From assembly GCF_029961145.1 (NCBI RefSeq), contig NZ_JASBRG010000005.1, positions 1-64,000 on the forward strand: 64,000 bases of DNA, given 5' to 3'. Positions 26,072 to 34,559 of this stretch are shown in pieces. The notes under the pieces are model-generated. The model saw nothing but the letters and a program-made list of their open reading frames with translations. It was not told the origin of the DNA and ran no database searches. Source of the stretch: Pinibacter soli. Lineage in GTDB: Bacteria; Bacteroidota; Bacteroidia; Chitinophagales; Chitinophagaceae. The position numbers and the translations under genes were made by a program. Each line of letters begins with the position of its first letter. The first letter of the stretch is position 1.

Positions 26072-26845
26072 TTCCTCAAAATATCTCTTTATAATCCTCA
26101 ACTGATGCGTTCTTTGCGCGGTTTCGCTGTTTACAATTCCCTGGCTGTCGATTTTATCGACGCGTACCTTGCCGGATGCGTGAATAATTTCGTGGGAGTT
26201 TAATAAGATGCCAACGTGCGTGATCCGTCTGTCTTCGTTGTCGAAGAAAGCGAGATCGCCACATTTTGCTTCTTGCAAAAATCCTATCACCTCGCCCTGG
26301 GTCGCTTGCTGATAGGTGTCGCGTAACAACGGAATACCGATGAACTTGTAAACTGTTTGCGCAAAGCCACTGCAGTCAATTCCAAAGATGCTTTTACCAC
26401 CCCAGAGGTATGGCGTATTATAAAATTTGAAAGCAAGTTGTTTGATGATTTTGCCGGAAGGCTTTATTTCATAAGGGTCCCAGGTCTTTCCCTTGTAATG
26501 AACGGTATTGCGACGCCAAATCGCATTACCGTTTTTCATAGCAGTGAGGCTGCTGCCAAATGGTACCATCATCTGGTGGCTGTTGTATTCCAATTCATTC
26601 ACCCATTCAGGTGTGAGATGTCTCTCTCCTTTTCTAAATTGCTCCTCATCTATGGACGTTACGTGACTATCCTGGCACCAGCCTTCATAATTGTCATACT
26701 GACAACGAATTTTTACCCAGTGATCTTTTTCGCGTTCCAAAATTTCACAAGGCTCTCCAAACAATTGCTGGGTCACCATTTCACTTCGATGTGACGGTTC
26801 TGCACGTAAGGGGCTAACAGGCACACAACATACTGCGTAAGGCAT
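26069..26845 (-). CDS. NlpC/P60 cell-wall hydrolase with SH3-like N-terminus
   Basis: A 258-residue cysteine peptidase of the YkfC/dipeptidyl-peptidase VI type. The N-terminal 65 residues are a bacterial SH3-like domain (SPLRAEPSHRSEMVTQQLFG, HWVKIRCQYDNYEGWC). The C-terminal NlpC/P60 domain has the catalytic Cys in GIDCSGFAQTVYK, the His in RITHVGILL, and EIIHASGKVRVD. Such enzymes cut gamma-D-Glu-L-diamino acid bonds in muropeptides. No signal peptide is seen, which fits a cytoplasmic muropeptide-recycling role. It is divergent from the sigma factor gene. Confidence 0.9.
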   Translation of the reverse strand: MPYAVCCVPVSPLRAEPSHRSEMVTQQLFGEPCEILEREKDHWVKIRCQYDNYEGWCQDSHVTSIDEEQFRKGERHLTPEWVNELEYNSHQMMVPFGSSLTAMKNGNAIWRRNTVHYKGKTWDPYEIKPSGKIIKQLAFKFYNTPYLWGGKSIFGIDCSGFAQTVYKFIGIPLLRDTYQQATQGEVIGFLQEAKCGDLAFFDNEDRRITHVGILLNSHEIIHASGKVRVDKIDSQGIVNSETAQRTHQLRIIKRYFEE

Positions 26846-27021
26846 ATTCGAATTCTTCTTTTATACTTTTTTATGGAATTTGCACGTTCTATGTATCTTA
26901 AAGATAGATGAAATGAGCATGACAACAATGTTGCCATGCAAAAGAAATTCATTTTCATGCGAATTACATCTGGCCAAAATAGAATAACAAATAAACAGAT
27001 GAAAAAACATAATTTCAGCCG

Positions 27022-27588
27022 GTGAACGATAACAGATTTCAACATATAGCAGATGGTACGTTATTAGAGAATTTCTATAAAGACAGGAATAACAAATGGC
27101 TTGGTATTTTGCTGGAGCGCTATACATTGCTACTGTTTGGTGTTTGCATGAAATACTTGAAAGATGAGGACGAAGCGAAGGATGCAACGCAGCAGGTTTT
27201 TCTGAAGGCAATAACGGAGCTGCAGAAATATAAGGTTGAATACTTCAAATCATGGCTGTACATGGTGGCAAAGAACCACTGCCTTATGCAGCTACGCAAC
27301 GCCGGTAAAATTCCGGTTTCAATCAGCGAAAACATGCCACTCGCCAGCGATGAGCCGGCTGTGGAGCAAATGATAGAAAAGGAAAAAACCTACAACCGCC
27401 TGCAGGAGGCGCTTACCCAATTAAGCAAAGAACAGCAGCAATGTGTAACTTTGTTCTATCTTGAAAAGAAATCGTACCATCAAATTGCTGATGAAACGGG
27501 TTTTTCCCTGATGCAGGTTAAGAGCTTTATCCAGAATGGTAAGCGCAACCTGAAACTCATGTTGGAAGGCAATAGCACAAGAAAATGA
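27022..27588 (+). CDS. ECF RNA polymerase sigma factor
   Basis: A 188-residue sigma-70 family protein. Region 2 covers LLFGVCMKYLKDEDEAKDATQQVFLKA and FKSWLYMVAKNHCL; region 4 covers ALTQLSKEQQQCVTLFYLEK and HQIADETGFSLMQVKSFIQ. It starts at GTG (27022); no in-frame ATG lies upstream. It is followed 29 bp later by a small membrane protein that is probably its anti-sigma factor. Target promoters are unknown. Confidence 0.92.
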   Translation: MNDNRFQHIADGTLLENFYKDRNNKWLGILLERYTLLLFGVCMKYLKDEDEAKDATQQVFLKAITELQKYKVEYFKSWLYMVAKNHCLMQLRNAGKIPVSISENMPLASDEPAVEQMIEKEKTYNRLQEALTQLSKEQQQCVTLFYLEKKSYHQIADETGFSLMQVKSFIQNGKRNLKLMLEGNSTRK

Positions 27589-27617
27589 TTAGTTGAACGT
27601 TTGTATTATGAAGTGAA

Positions 27618-27977
27618 ATGAAACCTGATTTAATTAACATATTGAGCAATAGCAATAAAGACATTGATAACCAGCAACTGATGGATTATATCAGCGGCAA
27701 ATTATCAGAGGCTGAAAAGCACGCGGTAGAGGAAGATACGGTTGACGATGCCTTTATAAATGATGCAATGGAGGGCCTGCAATCGTTTAAGGACAACAAA
27801 AAGATCAACTTTTTCGTTGACCAGATAAACACTGACCTACACAAGAGACTGGAAGAAAAAAAGACCAGAAAAAACAAGCGTCGCATCAAGGAACAACCAT
27901 GGGTCTATATGGCGGTTATTATTGTGTTGGTGTTGATTGTGCTGGCGTATGTGGTATTGTGGGCAATTAAGAATTAG
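27618..27977 (+). CDS. probable anti-sigma factor
   Basis: A 119-residue protein with a helical cytoplasmic N-terminus (NNQQLMDYISGKLSEAEKHAVE-like pattern, as in zinc-less anti-sigma domains) and one C-terminal membrane helix (VYMAVIIVLVLIVLAYVVLW). The position right behind an ECF sigma gene supports an anti-sigma role. No extracytoplasmic sensor domain follows the helix. The last codons and stop (AIKN) fall inside the spacer arm that begins there. Confidence 0.78.
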   Translation: MKPDLINILSNSNKDIDNQQLMDYISGKLSEAEKHAVEEDTVDDAFINDAMEGLQSFKDNKKINFFVDQINTDLHKRLEEKKTRKNKRRIKEQPWVYMAVIIVLVLIVLAYVVLWAIKN

Positions 27978-28103
27978 TAATTAAGAATGCATTAGGTTCA
28001 AGTCTCTAAGAGATTTGAACCTCTTTTTTTGATGAAAGAATATGAATCCATCAACCGTTTATTCAGTTGCCATCTAATTCCTAATTTCCAATTCCTATTT
28101 TCC
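27965..28103. repeat. inverted-arm spacer, AATTAAGAATTAG family, with terminator
   Basis: Left arm AATTAAGAATTAGTAATTAA (27965-27986) and right arm CTAATTCCTAATTTCCAATT (28073-28093). A terminator at 27994-28030 (AGGTTCAA...TTGAACCT, then CTTTTTTTG) closes the sigma/anti-sigma operon. Its loop resembles that of the ppa terminator. Confidence 0.88.
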
Positions 28104-28574
28104 TCAATAATCAACCTTTCCCTCCTTTCCTTTCCAGGCCTCAAACACAAGCTTTGCTTTTTCTCTTTCAAGCTGTACCATAGGAATGTGGCGATCCTGA
28201 ACTTCTTTATTGATTTCGGTGTAAATAAATGAATCATCAAAACCGGCATCGGCGGCGTCTTCATGTGTACTGGCGTAGTAGACCTTTTTTGGCCTTGCCC
28301 AGTATATGGCGCCGAGGCACATTGGGCAAGGTTCACAAGATGTATATATTTCGCAGTCCTCCAGTTGAAATGAATCAAGATTTTTACAGGCATCTCTAAT
28401 AGCCACTACTTCAGCGTGTGCTGTTGGGTCGTTCGTTGACGTAACCCTATTCCATCCCTGCCCAACTACTTTTCCATCTTTTACGATCACACAACCAAAC
28501 GGACCGCCTTCATTTGTTGAAATACTCTTTTCTGACAGCCTGATTGCCATTTCCATAAAATCTTTCTCTTCCAT
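28104..28574 (-). CDS. guaD: guanine deaminase (CDA fold)
   Basis: A 156-residue zinc deaminase that closely follows Bacillus GuaD: the zinc/catalytic motifs DPTAHAEVVAIRDAC and TSCEPCPMCLGAIYWARP, and the distinctive GFDDSFIYTEI toward the C-terminus. It converts guanine to xanthine. tRNA adenosine deaminase TadA shares the motifs but lacks this C-terminal pattern. A structured RNA candidate lies 34 bp upstream on the same strand. Confidence 0.9.
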   Translation of the reverse strand: MEEKDFMEMAIRLSEKSISTNEGGPFGCVIVKDGKVVGQGWNRVTSTNDPTAHAEVVAIRDACKNLDSFQLEDCEIYTSCEPCPMCLGAIYWARPKKVYYASTHEDAADAGFDDSFIYTEINKEVQDRHIPMVQLEREKAKLVFEAWKGKEGKVDY

Positions 28575-28607
28575 GTTTTGCTTTTTTATAAAGATAATCG
28601 TTTAAAA

Positions 28608-28675
28608 GGGTGCAGTGTTTCCCGGAGTTTAACTCCAGCCTCCCCGGACAGGAGCCCTAACAGTCATCTGCACCC
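28608..28675 (-). ncRNA. candidate structured RNA upstream of guaD
   Basis: A 68-nt element closed by a perfect 8-bp stem (GGGTGCAG at 28608-28615 with CTGCACCC at 28668-28675). Inside are two more hairpins, GGAG(TTTAA)CTCC and CTCC(CCGGACA)GGAG, and a further CCGG that could pair with the loop. On the minus strand the closing stem is followed by TTTT, and guaD starts 34 bp on. A -33/-7-like pair (TTTG, TATTGTTG) lies upstream on that strand. I cannot match it to a known class; it could be a cis-regulator or a free small RNA, and the strand is inferred. Confidence 0.5.
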
Positions 28676-28839
28676 TGAAATGTATGTATTTTACCTGCAA
28701 CAATAAGGGTTTGCACTTAGTCTTCAAATTTAAAATAAAGGTTCACACAATAAAATCAGGAACATAAAGTTATTACATGGCACAGATTCAAGTCCATTGA
28801 AAAACAAGTAATCAGTAACCTATTTAAATCCATAGTATA

Positions 28840-29463
28840 ATGAGTATACTATCCAGTATCCTGCCTAAAACAGGCATTAGTTCTTACTATTCCAAAAAGA
28901 ACTATTATGAACAAAAGATCACGAAGTCCGCAGACGTTCAGGAGATCCTTTCGCTTTATAATGATGTAGACAACATCATTCCGGTTCAAAACAATATCCA
29001 GGCGTTTGATATTCCTTTAGGAAGCTCAATTTCGCAGGTCCGCAGGGAAATGGGATCGCCGATCCTTGAATATAAATGCGAGATTCTCGACGAAAGGAAA
29101 ATTCTCATTTACAAGAGCAAATTCTTAAAAACCAAAGTATTTACGCAGTTCCATTTCTACAACAACAAATTGTTTATTGTAGAGAATCACTTTTATACTT
29201 TGAACGATACGGAGCATAAAATCCTCCAAAAGATATTCGCAGAAAAGTACAACCTTACGTTGGACCACTCCCGCGATTCATATAAACTCGTTGATACTAA
29301 AGGTGATAAATTGATCGTTTCAAAAGACATTTACACCAGCATGGTTTATTTGTACAACAATAAAGAGATCATCAACGAGCTGGAAGAGAAACACTACAAC
29401 AAGTCATTAAAAAACCTAAACCAGTACCAGATACACCTGTCCAGCTGGTTTAGAAGAATATAA
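28840..29463 (+). CDS. conserved hypothetical protein
   Basis: A 207-residue soluble protein, no signal peptide or membrane segment, rich in Lys, Tyr and Asn. The middle (FDIPLGSSISQVRREMGSP then EYKCEILDERKILIYKSKF) has the rhythm of a small alpha-beta BamE/SmpA-like fold, but I cannot confirm this. I do not recognise the family. Translation texture and length support a real gene. It has no operon partner. Confidence 0.65.
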   Translation: MSILSSILPKTGISSYYSKKNYYEQKITKSADVQEILSLYNDVDNIIPVQNNIQAFDIPLGSSISQVRREMGSPILEYKCEILDERKILIYKSKFLKTKVFTQFHFYNNKLFIVENHFYTLNDTEHKILQKIFAEKYNLTLDHSRDSYKLVDTKGDKLIVSKDIYTSMVYLYNNKEIINELEEKHYNKSLKNLNQYQIHLSSWFRRI

Positions 29464-29607
29464 GATTTTTTTTCGGTATTGTCCATAAACGGGGCCTTTT
29501 TTTTAATAGGTTGTAAGGCCCTGTACTTATTAGTAACTTAGTAGAGCTAATTCGCACCTGCGCAAAGGCAGTGATGCGTTATTCTTTAAAAGTTTAATAA
29601 GTGGGTT

Positions 29608-30048
29608 ATGGGCATCACTAAACATATAGATAGTGCAAGCCAATCCCGCAAGTGGGAATGGCTTGTTTTTTTAAGAGTAGCGCTGGGATTGCTTCTTGTA
29701 TTCAAAGGCATCTCTTTTATAAGCCACGCACGCGAACTTGAAACCATGATCGTTAATACCAACCTCAGAAGAATAGATCAGTTTGCGGCCTTTTTATCAT
29801 TCTACATTACTGTTGCACACTTGCTCGGCGGTGTGTTATTAATTGTCGGTCTGTACACACGGGTTGCCGCTGCATTGCAAATTCCTATTCTGCTGGGCGC
29901 CGTTATATTCGTTAACCGTCCAGGCATTTTATCGGTAGAACCAGAGTTTGTTTTGTCATCTGTTATTCTCATTTTGCTTATTCTGTTTCTCATTCATGGC
30001 GGCGGTGCATTTTCAATGGATAGATATGTGAAACAGCACCAGTTGTGA
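29608..30048 (+). CDS. DoxX-family membrane protein
   Basis: A 146-residue protein with four hydrophobic helices. The pattern LRVALGLLLVFKGISFI in helix 1 and HLLGGVLLIVGLYTRVAAAL in helix 3 are typical of the DoxX/DoxD-like family, whose members are linked to redox and quinone-related processes without one agreed function. Length is normal. It is single and followed by arms and a long palindrome. Confidence 0.85.
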   Translation: MGITKHIDSASQSRKWEWLVFLRVALGLLLVFKGISFISHARELETMIVNTNLRRIDQFAAFLSFYITVAHLLGGVLLIVGLYTRVAAALQIPILLGAVIFVNRPGILSVEPEFVLSSVILILLILFLIHGGGAFSMDRYVKQHQL

Positions 30049-30057
30049 CTTCGTCAC

Positions 30058-30210
30058 AATTTGAAAATTTGAAGATTTGAAAATTTGGAAATTCTTTCTA
30101 TGCGTCATTAGTCATTAATCATTGGCTTCTCTAAGAACTGACAATTCTAACTAACGACAGATAGATCTGACGCATTTTCAAATTTTCAAATCTTCAAATT
30201 TTCAAATTTG
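30058..30210. repeat. inverted-arm spacer, AAATTTGAAGATTTG family
   Basis: Left arm AATTTGAAAATTTGAAGATT (30058-30091) and right arm CAAATCTTCAAATTTTCAAA (30176-30210). Confidence 0.85.
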
Positions 30211-30225
30211 CCTTGCTGTTTTCTA

Positions 30226-30280
30226 ATTATTTAAAAAATATTAGTCCACAAATTTTGTGGACTAATATTTTTTAAATAAT
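30226..30280. repeat. 55-bp perfect palindrome
   Basis: 27-bp arms with no mismatch around a single centre base at 30253. The inner half of the stem reads TTAGTCCACAAA and its complement, and the outer half is AT-only. There is no T-run beyond the stem other than those inside it. It may act as a bidirectional terminator for doxX, or be a recombination or insertion scar. Confidence 0.9.
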
Positions 30281-30486
30281 CTTGCACTATAAATAGCAAA
30301 TGATGTTACACTCTTCGAAAGCACGATGTATATAAAGTAAGGATGGCTGCCAATCTATTCAGCTTGTAGTCCCACAAACAATTCAGTTTACTTTTTTTCA
30401 CTGTCAATTCTCTAAAAACCTTTACTGGTCGTTATTACGTCCACCGGATGAGTATTGCATGAAGCGTTAATTTATATAAGTATCCA

Positions 30487-31707
30487 ATGAAGTTTAACAT
30501 AATCGCTTTAGCGGTTCCACTATTTATATTCTTTATTCTGCTTGAGTTTCTTATTGCAAGAAAAAAGAAACTGGACTATTTCAACCTGCACAATTCCATT
30601 GCAAATATCAGCATTGGCATTGCAGAGAGATTGATGGATGTTTTTGTGGCGGGCCTCTTCTACTATGTTTATGAATATTTACAACAGCATTTTGCATTGT
30701 TTAAAATACATGCAAATGTGGCAACATGGATATTATTATTGGTGTGTACAGATTTTGTGTGGTACTGGTATCATCGCTTTGCGCATGAATGGAACATTTT
30801 CTGGGCAGTGCATGTGGTACATCACCAGAGTGAAGATTTTAATTATACAGTATCGGCACGTATTACCGTGTTACAAGCCGTTGTACGTACGGGTTTCTGG
30901 TGTGCGTTGCCTATAATTGGATTTCCCGCAGGAATGATAACAAGTATATTAATTATACACGGTCTGTACCCTTTCTTTATACATACGAGAGTAATCGGCA
31001 AGCTTGGTTTTCTTGAATATATATTGGTTACTCCATCGCACCACAGGGTGCACCATGCGAGCAATGAAAAATATCTTGATAAAAATTATGGTGACGTGCT
31101 GATCATTTGGGACAAATTGTTTGGTACGTTCCAGGCTGAAGAAGAAGAGCCGCAATACGGGCTCACAAAGCCTTTGAAGAGTTTTAGTTTTTTGTGGCAA
31201 CATTTCCACTTTTTCATTGAACTGTGGCTTTCTGTAAAAAAGGAAAAAGGGTTTTTCAATAAGATCAAACTGTTGTTCAAAAAACCTGATGTGATTGATC
31301 CGGAGAACAGGGAAATAGCAGAAGATATTTTTAATATTATACATTCCGAAGCACCGGTTGACAAGCCTTTGAACAAATATGTGGTGTGGCAGATGATCCT
31401 GATAACTGTACTGTTGTTTTTATTCATGGGCTTCGATAATTATGTAACTGAATTTTATCAGGTGATCATTACAGGCGTTATCATTATCACGCTGGTGAAC
31501 TGCGGAGCAATCATGGAACAAAAGAAATGGATCTTTTATCTTGAGTTTGCACGACTACTATTGGTTGCTCTGGGTTGTAGCATGATCTACCCTAATCCGT
31601 GGTTATTGATAGCTGTTGTAACTATTGCAACATTGGTGATCTGCTGGTTTTACAGTATTGAAAACAGATATTTACAATGGGTGTATCCATCAAGGAATAG
31701 TACATGA
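30487..31707 (+). CDS. sterol desaturase / fatty acid hydroxylase-type di-iron oxygenase
   Basis: A 406-residue multi-span membrane protein. Three His boxes that bind a di-iron centre are present: HRFAH, HVVHH and HRVHH, in the order and spacing of the sterol desaturase/alkylglycerol monooxygenase group. The C-terminal third adds further membrane helices, as in AGMO-like proteins. The lipid substrate is unknown. The last base of its TGA stop is also the first base of the tRNA-Cys gene, so both are on one transcript ending at the terminator at 31812. Confidence 0.9.
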   Translation: MKFNIIALAVPLFIFFILLEFLIARKKKLDYFNLHNSIANISIGIAERLMDVFVAGLFYYVYEYLQQHFALFKIHANVATWILLLVCTDFVWYWYHRFAHEWNIFWAVHVVHHQSEDFNYTVSARITVLQAVVRTGFWCALPIIGFPAGMITSILIIHGLYPFFIHTRVIGKLGFLEYILVTPSHHRVHHASNEKYLDKNYGDVLIIWDKLFGTFQAEEEEPQYGLTKPLKSFSFLWQHFHFFIELWLSVKKEKGFFNKIKLLFKKPDVIDPENREIAEDIFNIIHSEAPVDKPLNKYVVWQMILITVLLFLFMGFDNYVTEFYQVIITGVIIITLVNCGAIMEQKKWIFYLEFARLLLVALGCSMIYPNPWLLIAVVTIATLVICWFYSIENRYLQWVYPSRNST

Positions 31708-31777
31708 GTTACGTGGCCGAGTGGCAAGGCAAAGGTTTGCAAGACCTTTCACGGCAGTTCGATCCTGCCCGTAACTG
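31707..31777 (+). tRNA. tRNA-Cys (GCA)
   Basis: A full cloverleaf: acceptor AGTTACG/CGTAACT, D-stem GCC/GGC with GG in the loop, anticodon stem AAGGT/ACCTT with loop TTGCAAG (anticodon GCA at 31739-31741), T-stem GGCAG/CTGCC with loop TTCGATC. CCA is not encoded. Odd points are the A1-U72 pair and G at the discriminator position, where tRNA-Cys normally has G1-C72 and U73, the main CysRS identity base. Confidence 0.85.
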
Positions 31778-31811
31778 CGGTTTTTCTATGGCAAGCAATC
31801 GTTAAGAGCGA

Positions 31812-31842
31812 GGCGGTGTGTCTACACCGCCTTTTGTTTTTT
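31812..31842 (+). terminator. intrinsic terminator after tRNA-Cys
   Basis: GGCGGTGT and ACACCGCC (8 bp), loop GTCT, then TTTTGTTTTTT. It ends the desaturase-tRNA transcript. Confidence 0.93.
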
Positions 31843-32006
31843 GTAATAAGGTCGAGGCACAATTTTTTCTATATGTAATGTTTTTCGCGAAAACAACCTC
31901 ACATTTTTTTGCTCATTTTTATCATTTTTCTTGACAAATACAGCACAAATACGGTAGACATTTTTAACTGGTCTTTTTAACTTTAAAGTAGGATTAAAAT
32001 TACCTT

Positions 32007-32585
32007 ATGCCTATTTACATACCTCTTCGAAAACACTTTGAGAAGATCATTCCTCTCACGGATGAGGAATTTGAGTACGTATCATCTTTTTTCAAGCCAA
32101 AGAAATTACGTAAACACCAGTTTCTCGTTCAGGAGGGCGAACATGTGCACCATGAGTATTATGTGCTTAAAGGCTGCCTAAAGGCTTATAAACTGGACAT
32201 AAACGACCGGGAGCATGTGATACAATTTGCCACGGAAGACTGGTGGATCAGCGATTTTCATGCTTACTTCAACCGGGCACCTGCAACTTTATATGTAGAT
32301 TGTATTGAAGACAGCCTTTTGCTGAGTTTATCTCTTTCCAATCGCGAAAAATTATGCCGGGAAATGCATAAAATGGAACACTTCTTCCGTATGAAATTAA
32401 CCGCCTCTTTCGTTGCTTTGCAACAACGTATCCTTAACTCCCTGATCAGCTCCACCCAACAACGTTACGACCAACTCATCAGAACCTACCCCATTCTTTT
32501 TCAACGTGTTCCGAAGCAGGACATCGCTTCTTATCTTGGAGTAACGAGGGAAACGTTGAGCCGTATAACGCCTTCGGGCAAATAA
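32007..32585 (+). CDS. Crp/Fnr-family transcription regulator
   Basis: A 192-residue protein: an N-terminal cyclic-nucleotide-binding-like beta-roll (KLRKHQFLVQEGEHVHHEYYVLKG) and a C-terminal winged helix (VPKQDIASYLGVTRETLSRI). The ligand-binding Arg/Ser of CRP is not evident, and there are no Fnr-type cysteines. This matches the many small Crp-like regulators of Bacteroidota with unknown signals. The next genes do not suggest a target. Confidence 0.9.
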   Translation: MPIYIPLRKHFEKIIPLTDEEFEYVSSFFKPKKLRKHQFLVQEGEHVHHEYYVLKGCLKAYKLDINDREHVIQFATEDWWISDFHAYFNRAPATLYVDCIEDSLLLSLSLSNREKLCREMHKMEHFFRMKLTASFVALQQRILNSLISSTQQRYDQLIRTYPILFQRVPKQDIASYLGVTRETLSRITPSGK

Positions 32586-32779
32586 AGTTGACGAAAATCA
32601 CATATTCATTCTGACAAACATTCTCTTTTGCTATTGAAAAAGGGCGCAGCTTTGCATTGTCAAAAGAGATGACGTAGTAACCGGTTAAAGGTTGCTTAAT
32701 AACTCTTTGTATTAGAATCCAATATACGGCTAGTATCCAGTATCCAAAGTTGAAAGACAATCCAATATTCTAGAGAGTT

Positions 32780-32960
32780 TTTTACAATTTCGCGTTGTAG
32801 AAACAAAAAACCTTTGCAAGAACCTACCCAACCCTCATACCAAAAAGCCGAGGGAACCATCTATGTTTGAGTGTAGAAGTTCAAACAACATCTTTTTTTA
32901 GATCCATAGGTTTTCTCTATGCGACTTGCAGGCACGACTATTTTTTAAGTAGTCGTGCTT
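32780..32960 (+). ncRNA. candidate small RNA with terminator
   Basis: A gene-free stretch carrying three consecutive hairpins: CCCTC/GAGGG (32832-32854), TGTTTGA/TCAAACA (32864-32887) and a terminator GCACGACTA/TAGTCGTGC (32932-32958) followed by TTTTGCGTTTTG. No ORF ends before this terminator, so it probably serves an untranslated RNA. No family recognised; the 5' end is a guess. Confidence 0.45.
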
Positions 32961-32978
32961 TTGCGTTTTGGGAAGGCG

Positions 32979-33140
32979 AAATAACTGAATAACTGAATCC
33001 ACTGAGTAACTGAGTGGTTGAAAGTTTGTCAGTAAGATTGTTGATGGTCGGGTTTCTGTTCGAAGAAGCTCAACCGTCAACTTGACTCAACTTCGTCGAC
33101 TTTCAACTTCAGTTATTCAGTTATTCAGTCATTCGGTTAA
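32979..33140. repeat. inverted-arm spacer, ACTGAATAACTGAAT family
   Basis: Left arm AAATAACTGAATAACTGAAT then CCACTGAGTAACTGAGTGG (32979-33018); right arm TTCAGTTATTCAGTTATTCA (33109-33135). Confidence 0.85.
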
Positions 33141-33283
33141 TTCGCCTACCAATGTTCAAGTGTGCGACGCAAGGATGATCAATAGAATTACTATAGCTGA
33201 TACCATAAAAAAACCTGACAAGTTTTCAACTTGCCAGGTCATGTGCAGCATTTCGCACTATTAATTCTTAATTTCTAATTGAA

Positions 33284-34387
33284 TTACTGATACTGAATGT
33301 ACACCGGTTGTGGCTTCAACTTCAGCACATCTGCGGGTTGCATTTCCTGTGCTCTGTTCACTTTCTTCGTATCGTTTTTATAGAAGATCTTGAAACCGGT
33401 GAACTGAACAGGTTCAGTATAGATAAAGTGTTTGTAAGTGCCGATCTTACGCTCAGGCTCACCCCATCCGTCCATGTGCATCACCACCTGAACTTCCGGA
33501 CTTACTTTAATTTGTTTATAGTTGGTCACCATTGCCTGTGTGAATCTGTGTACCACCAATATCTTTGGAGGCAGGTTATTTTTCTTCACAAGGTTTTGCA
33601 GGTAATCCGCTGCATAGTTGATATCTGTGGCGTCGAACGTACCGATCACAGAACCTGGTTTCTTGCCTGTTTTCATTGAGAATTCAGGATCGATACCAAG
33701 GTGTACGTTTGGCATTGCCAGGTATTTTTCCAGCAAAGGGATCTCAGTTTTCAAATCGCTGAATGCCACCTGAACGTCGAGGAACACAATAGCATTTGCT
33801 TTTGCTGCCATTGCCAAAACCTTATCGATTTGTGCAGCAGGCATACGCAAACGGTATTTGCCGTCTTTTCCAGCGCTTCCTTGCGCCGTTACAGCTATAT
33901 AATGCAAAGCAGGTTGAACGGGCATTGCAGGATCAGCCGCTTCCCATTTTGCTTTTTCTTTATTCAGTTTATCCAGCATTTCCTGCTCAGGATATTCGCC
34001 CAGCACACCCATATTCTTCGAATATAAGTTTCCGTAATAAGCGATCACTCTTTTATAAGGTAAAATTGCTCCGGCATTTGCGAAAGGAGCATTTAGCTGC
34101 CATCTCTTGGAGGAGTCTCCATTCAGCAGGTGCTTCCACTTAGCTTCGTATGCGGCTGTATCAACAATAGCAATGGAGTCCTTCTTTACGACAGGAGCCA
34201 CAGCGCTATCTATTTTTTTACTTACCTCTTTTCCGGGTTCAACTTTAGCCGCTTTGCTCTCGGAATATAGTTGACCACAAGATGTCGCCAGTACTGGTAC
34301 GGCGGCAACTAACGCGAATCCAAAAACTTTGTTTTTTAAGGATACGCCAATATTTTGTAAAGTCTCAAGGGTATATTTGCGCTGCAT
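33284..34387 (-). CDS. conserved lipoprotein of unknown function
   Basis: A 367-residue protein with an N-terminal hydrophobic segment and a lipobox-like LATSCGQ (Cys about 37). The body matches a conserved but uncharacterised bacterial family: RVIAYYGNLYSKNMGVLGEY, LHYIAVTAQGSAGKDGKYRL, DVQVAFSDLKTEIPLLEKYL, HLGIDPEFSMK, PPKILVVHRFTQAMVTNYKQ, QVVMHMDGWGEP and a C-terminal PVYIQYQ. The regular strand-helix order with acidic residues at strand ends suggests a TIM-barrel, possibly a hydrolase. No function should be assigned. Confidence 0.75.
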   Translation of the reverse strand: MQRKYTLETLQNIGVSLKNKVFGFALVAAVPVLATSCGQLYSESKAAKVEPGKEVSKKIDSAVAPVVKKDSIAIVDTAAYEAKWKHLLNGDSSKRWQLNAPFANAGAILPYKRVIAYYGNLYSKNMGVLGEYPEQEMLDKLNKEKAKWEAADPAMPVQPALHYIAVTAQGSAGKDGKYRLRMPAAQIDKVLAMAAKANAIVFLDVQVAFSDLKTEIPLLEKYLAMPNVHLGIDPEFSMKTGKKPGSVIGTFDATDINYAADYLQNLVKKNNLPPKILVVHRFTQAMVTNYKQIKVSPEVQVVMHMDGWGEPERKIGTYKHFIYTEPVQFTGFKIFYKNDTKKVNRAQEMQPADVLKLKPQPVYIQYQ

Positions 34388-34559
34388 AGGACACTAGATC
34401 TTTTAATTTTTTTTAAAGAACTGCAAAACTAGAATAATATTGTGCTTTGCATGGTTAAAAAGTCGCTTTTTGAGTAATATTTATATATATTTTATCCACA
34501 TAACTTTTGTGCCGGCATGCTTTGTAGAAAAATTTTCAAATTATTAACTTCAGATTGTA

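Noticed and set aside
28608-28675. Identification as small SRP (4.5S) RNA
   Set aside because: The conserved GGAAG tetraloop and AGCA symmetric-loop sequence of SRP domain IV are absent on both strands.
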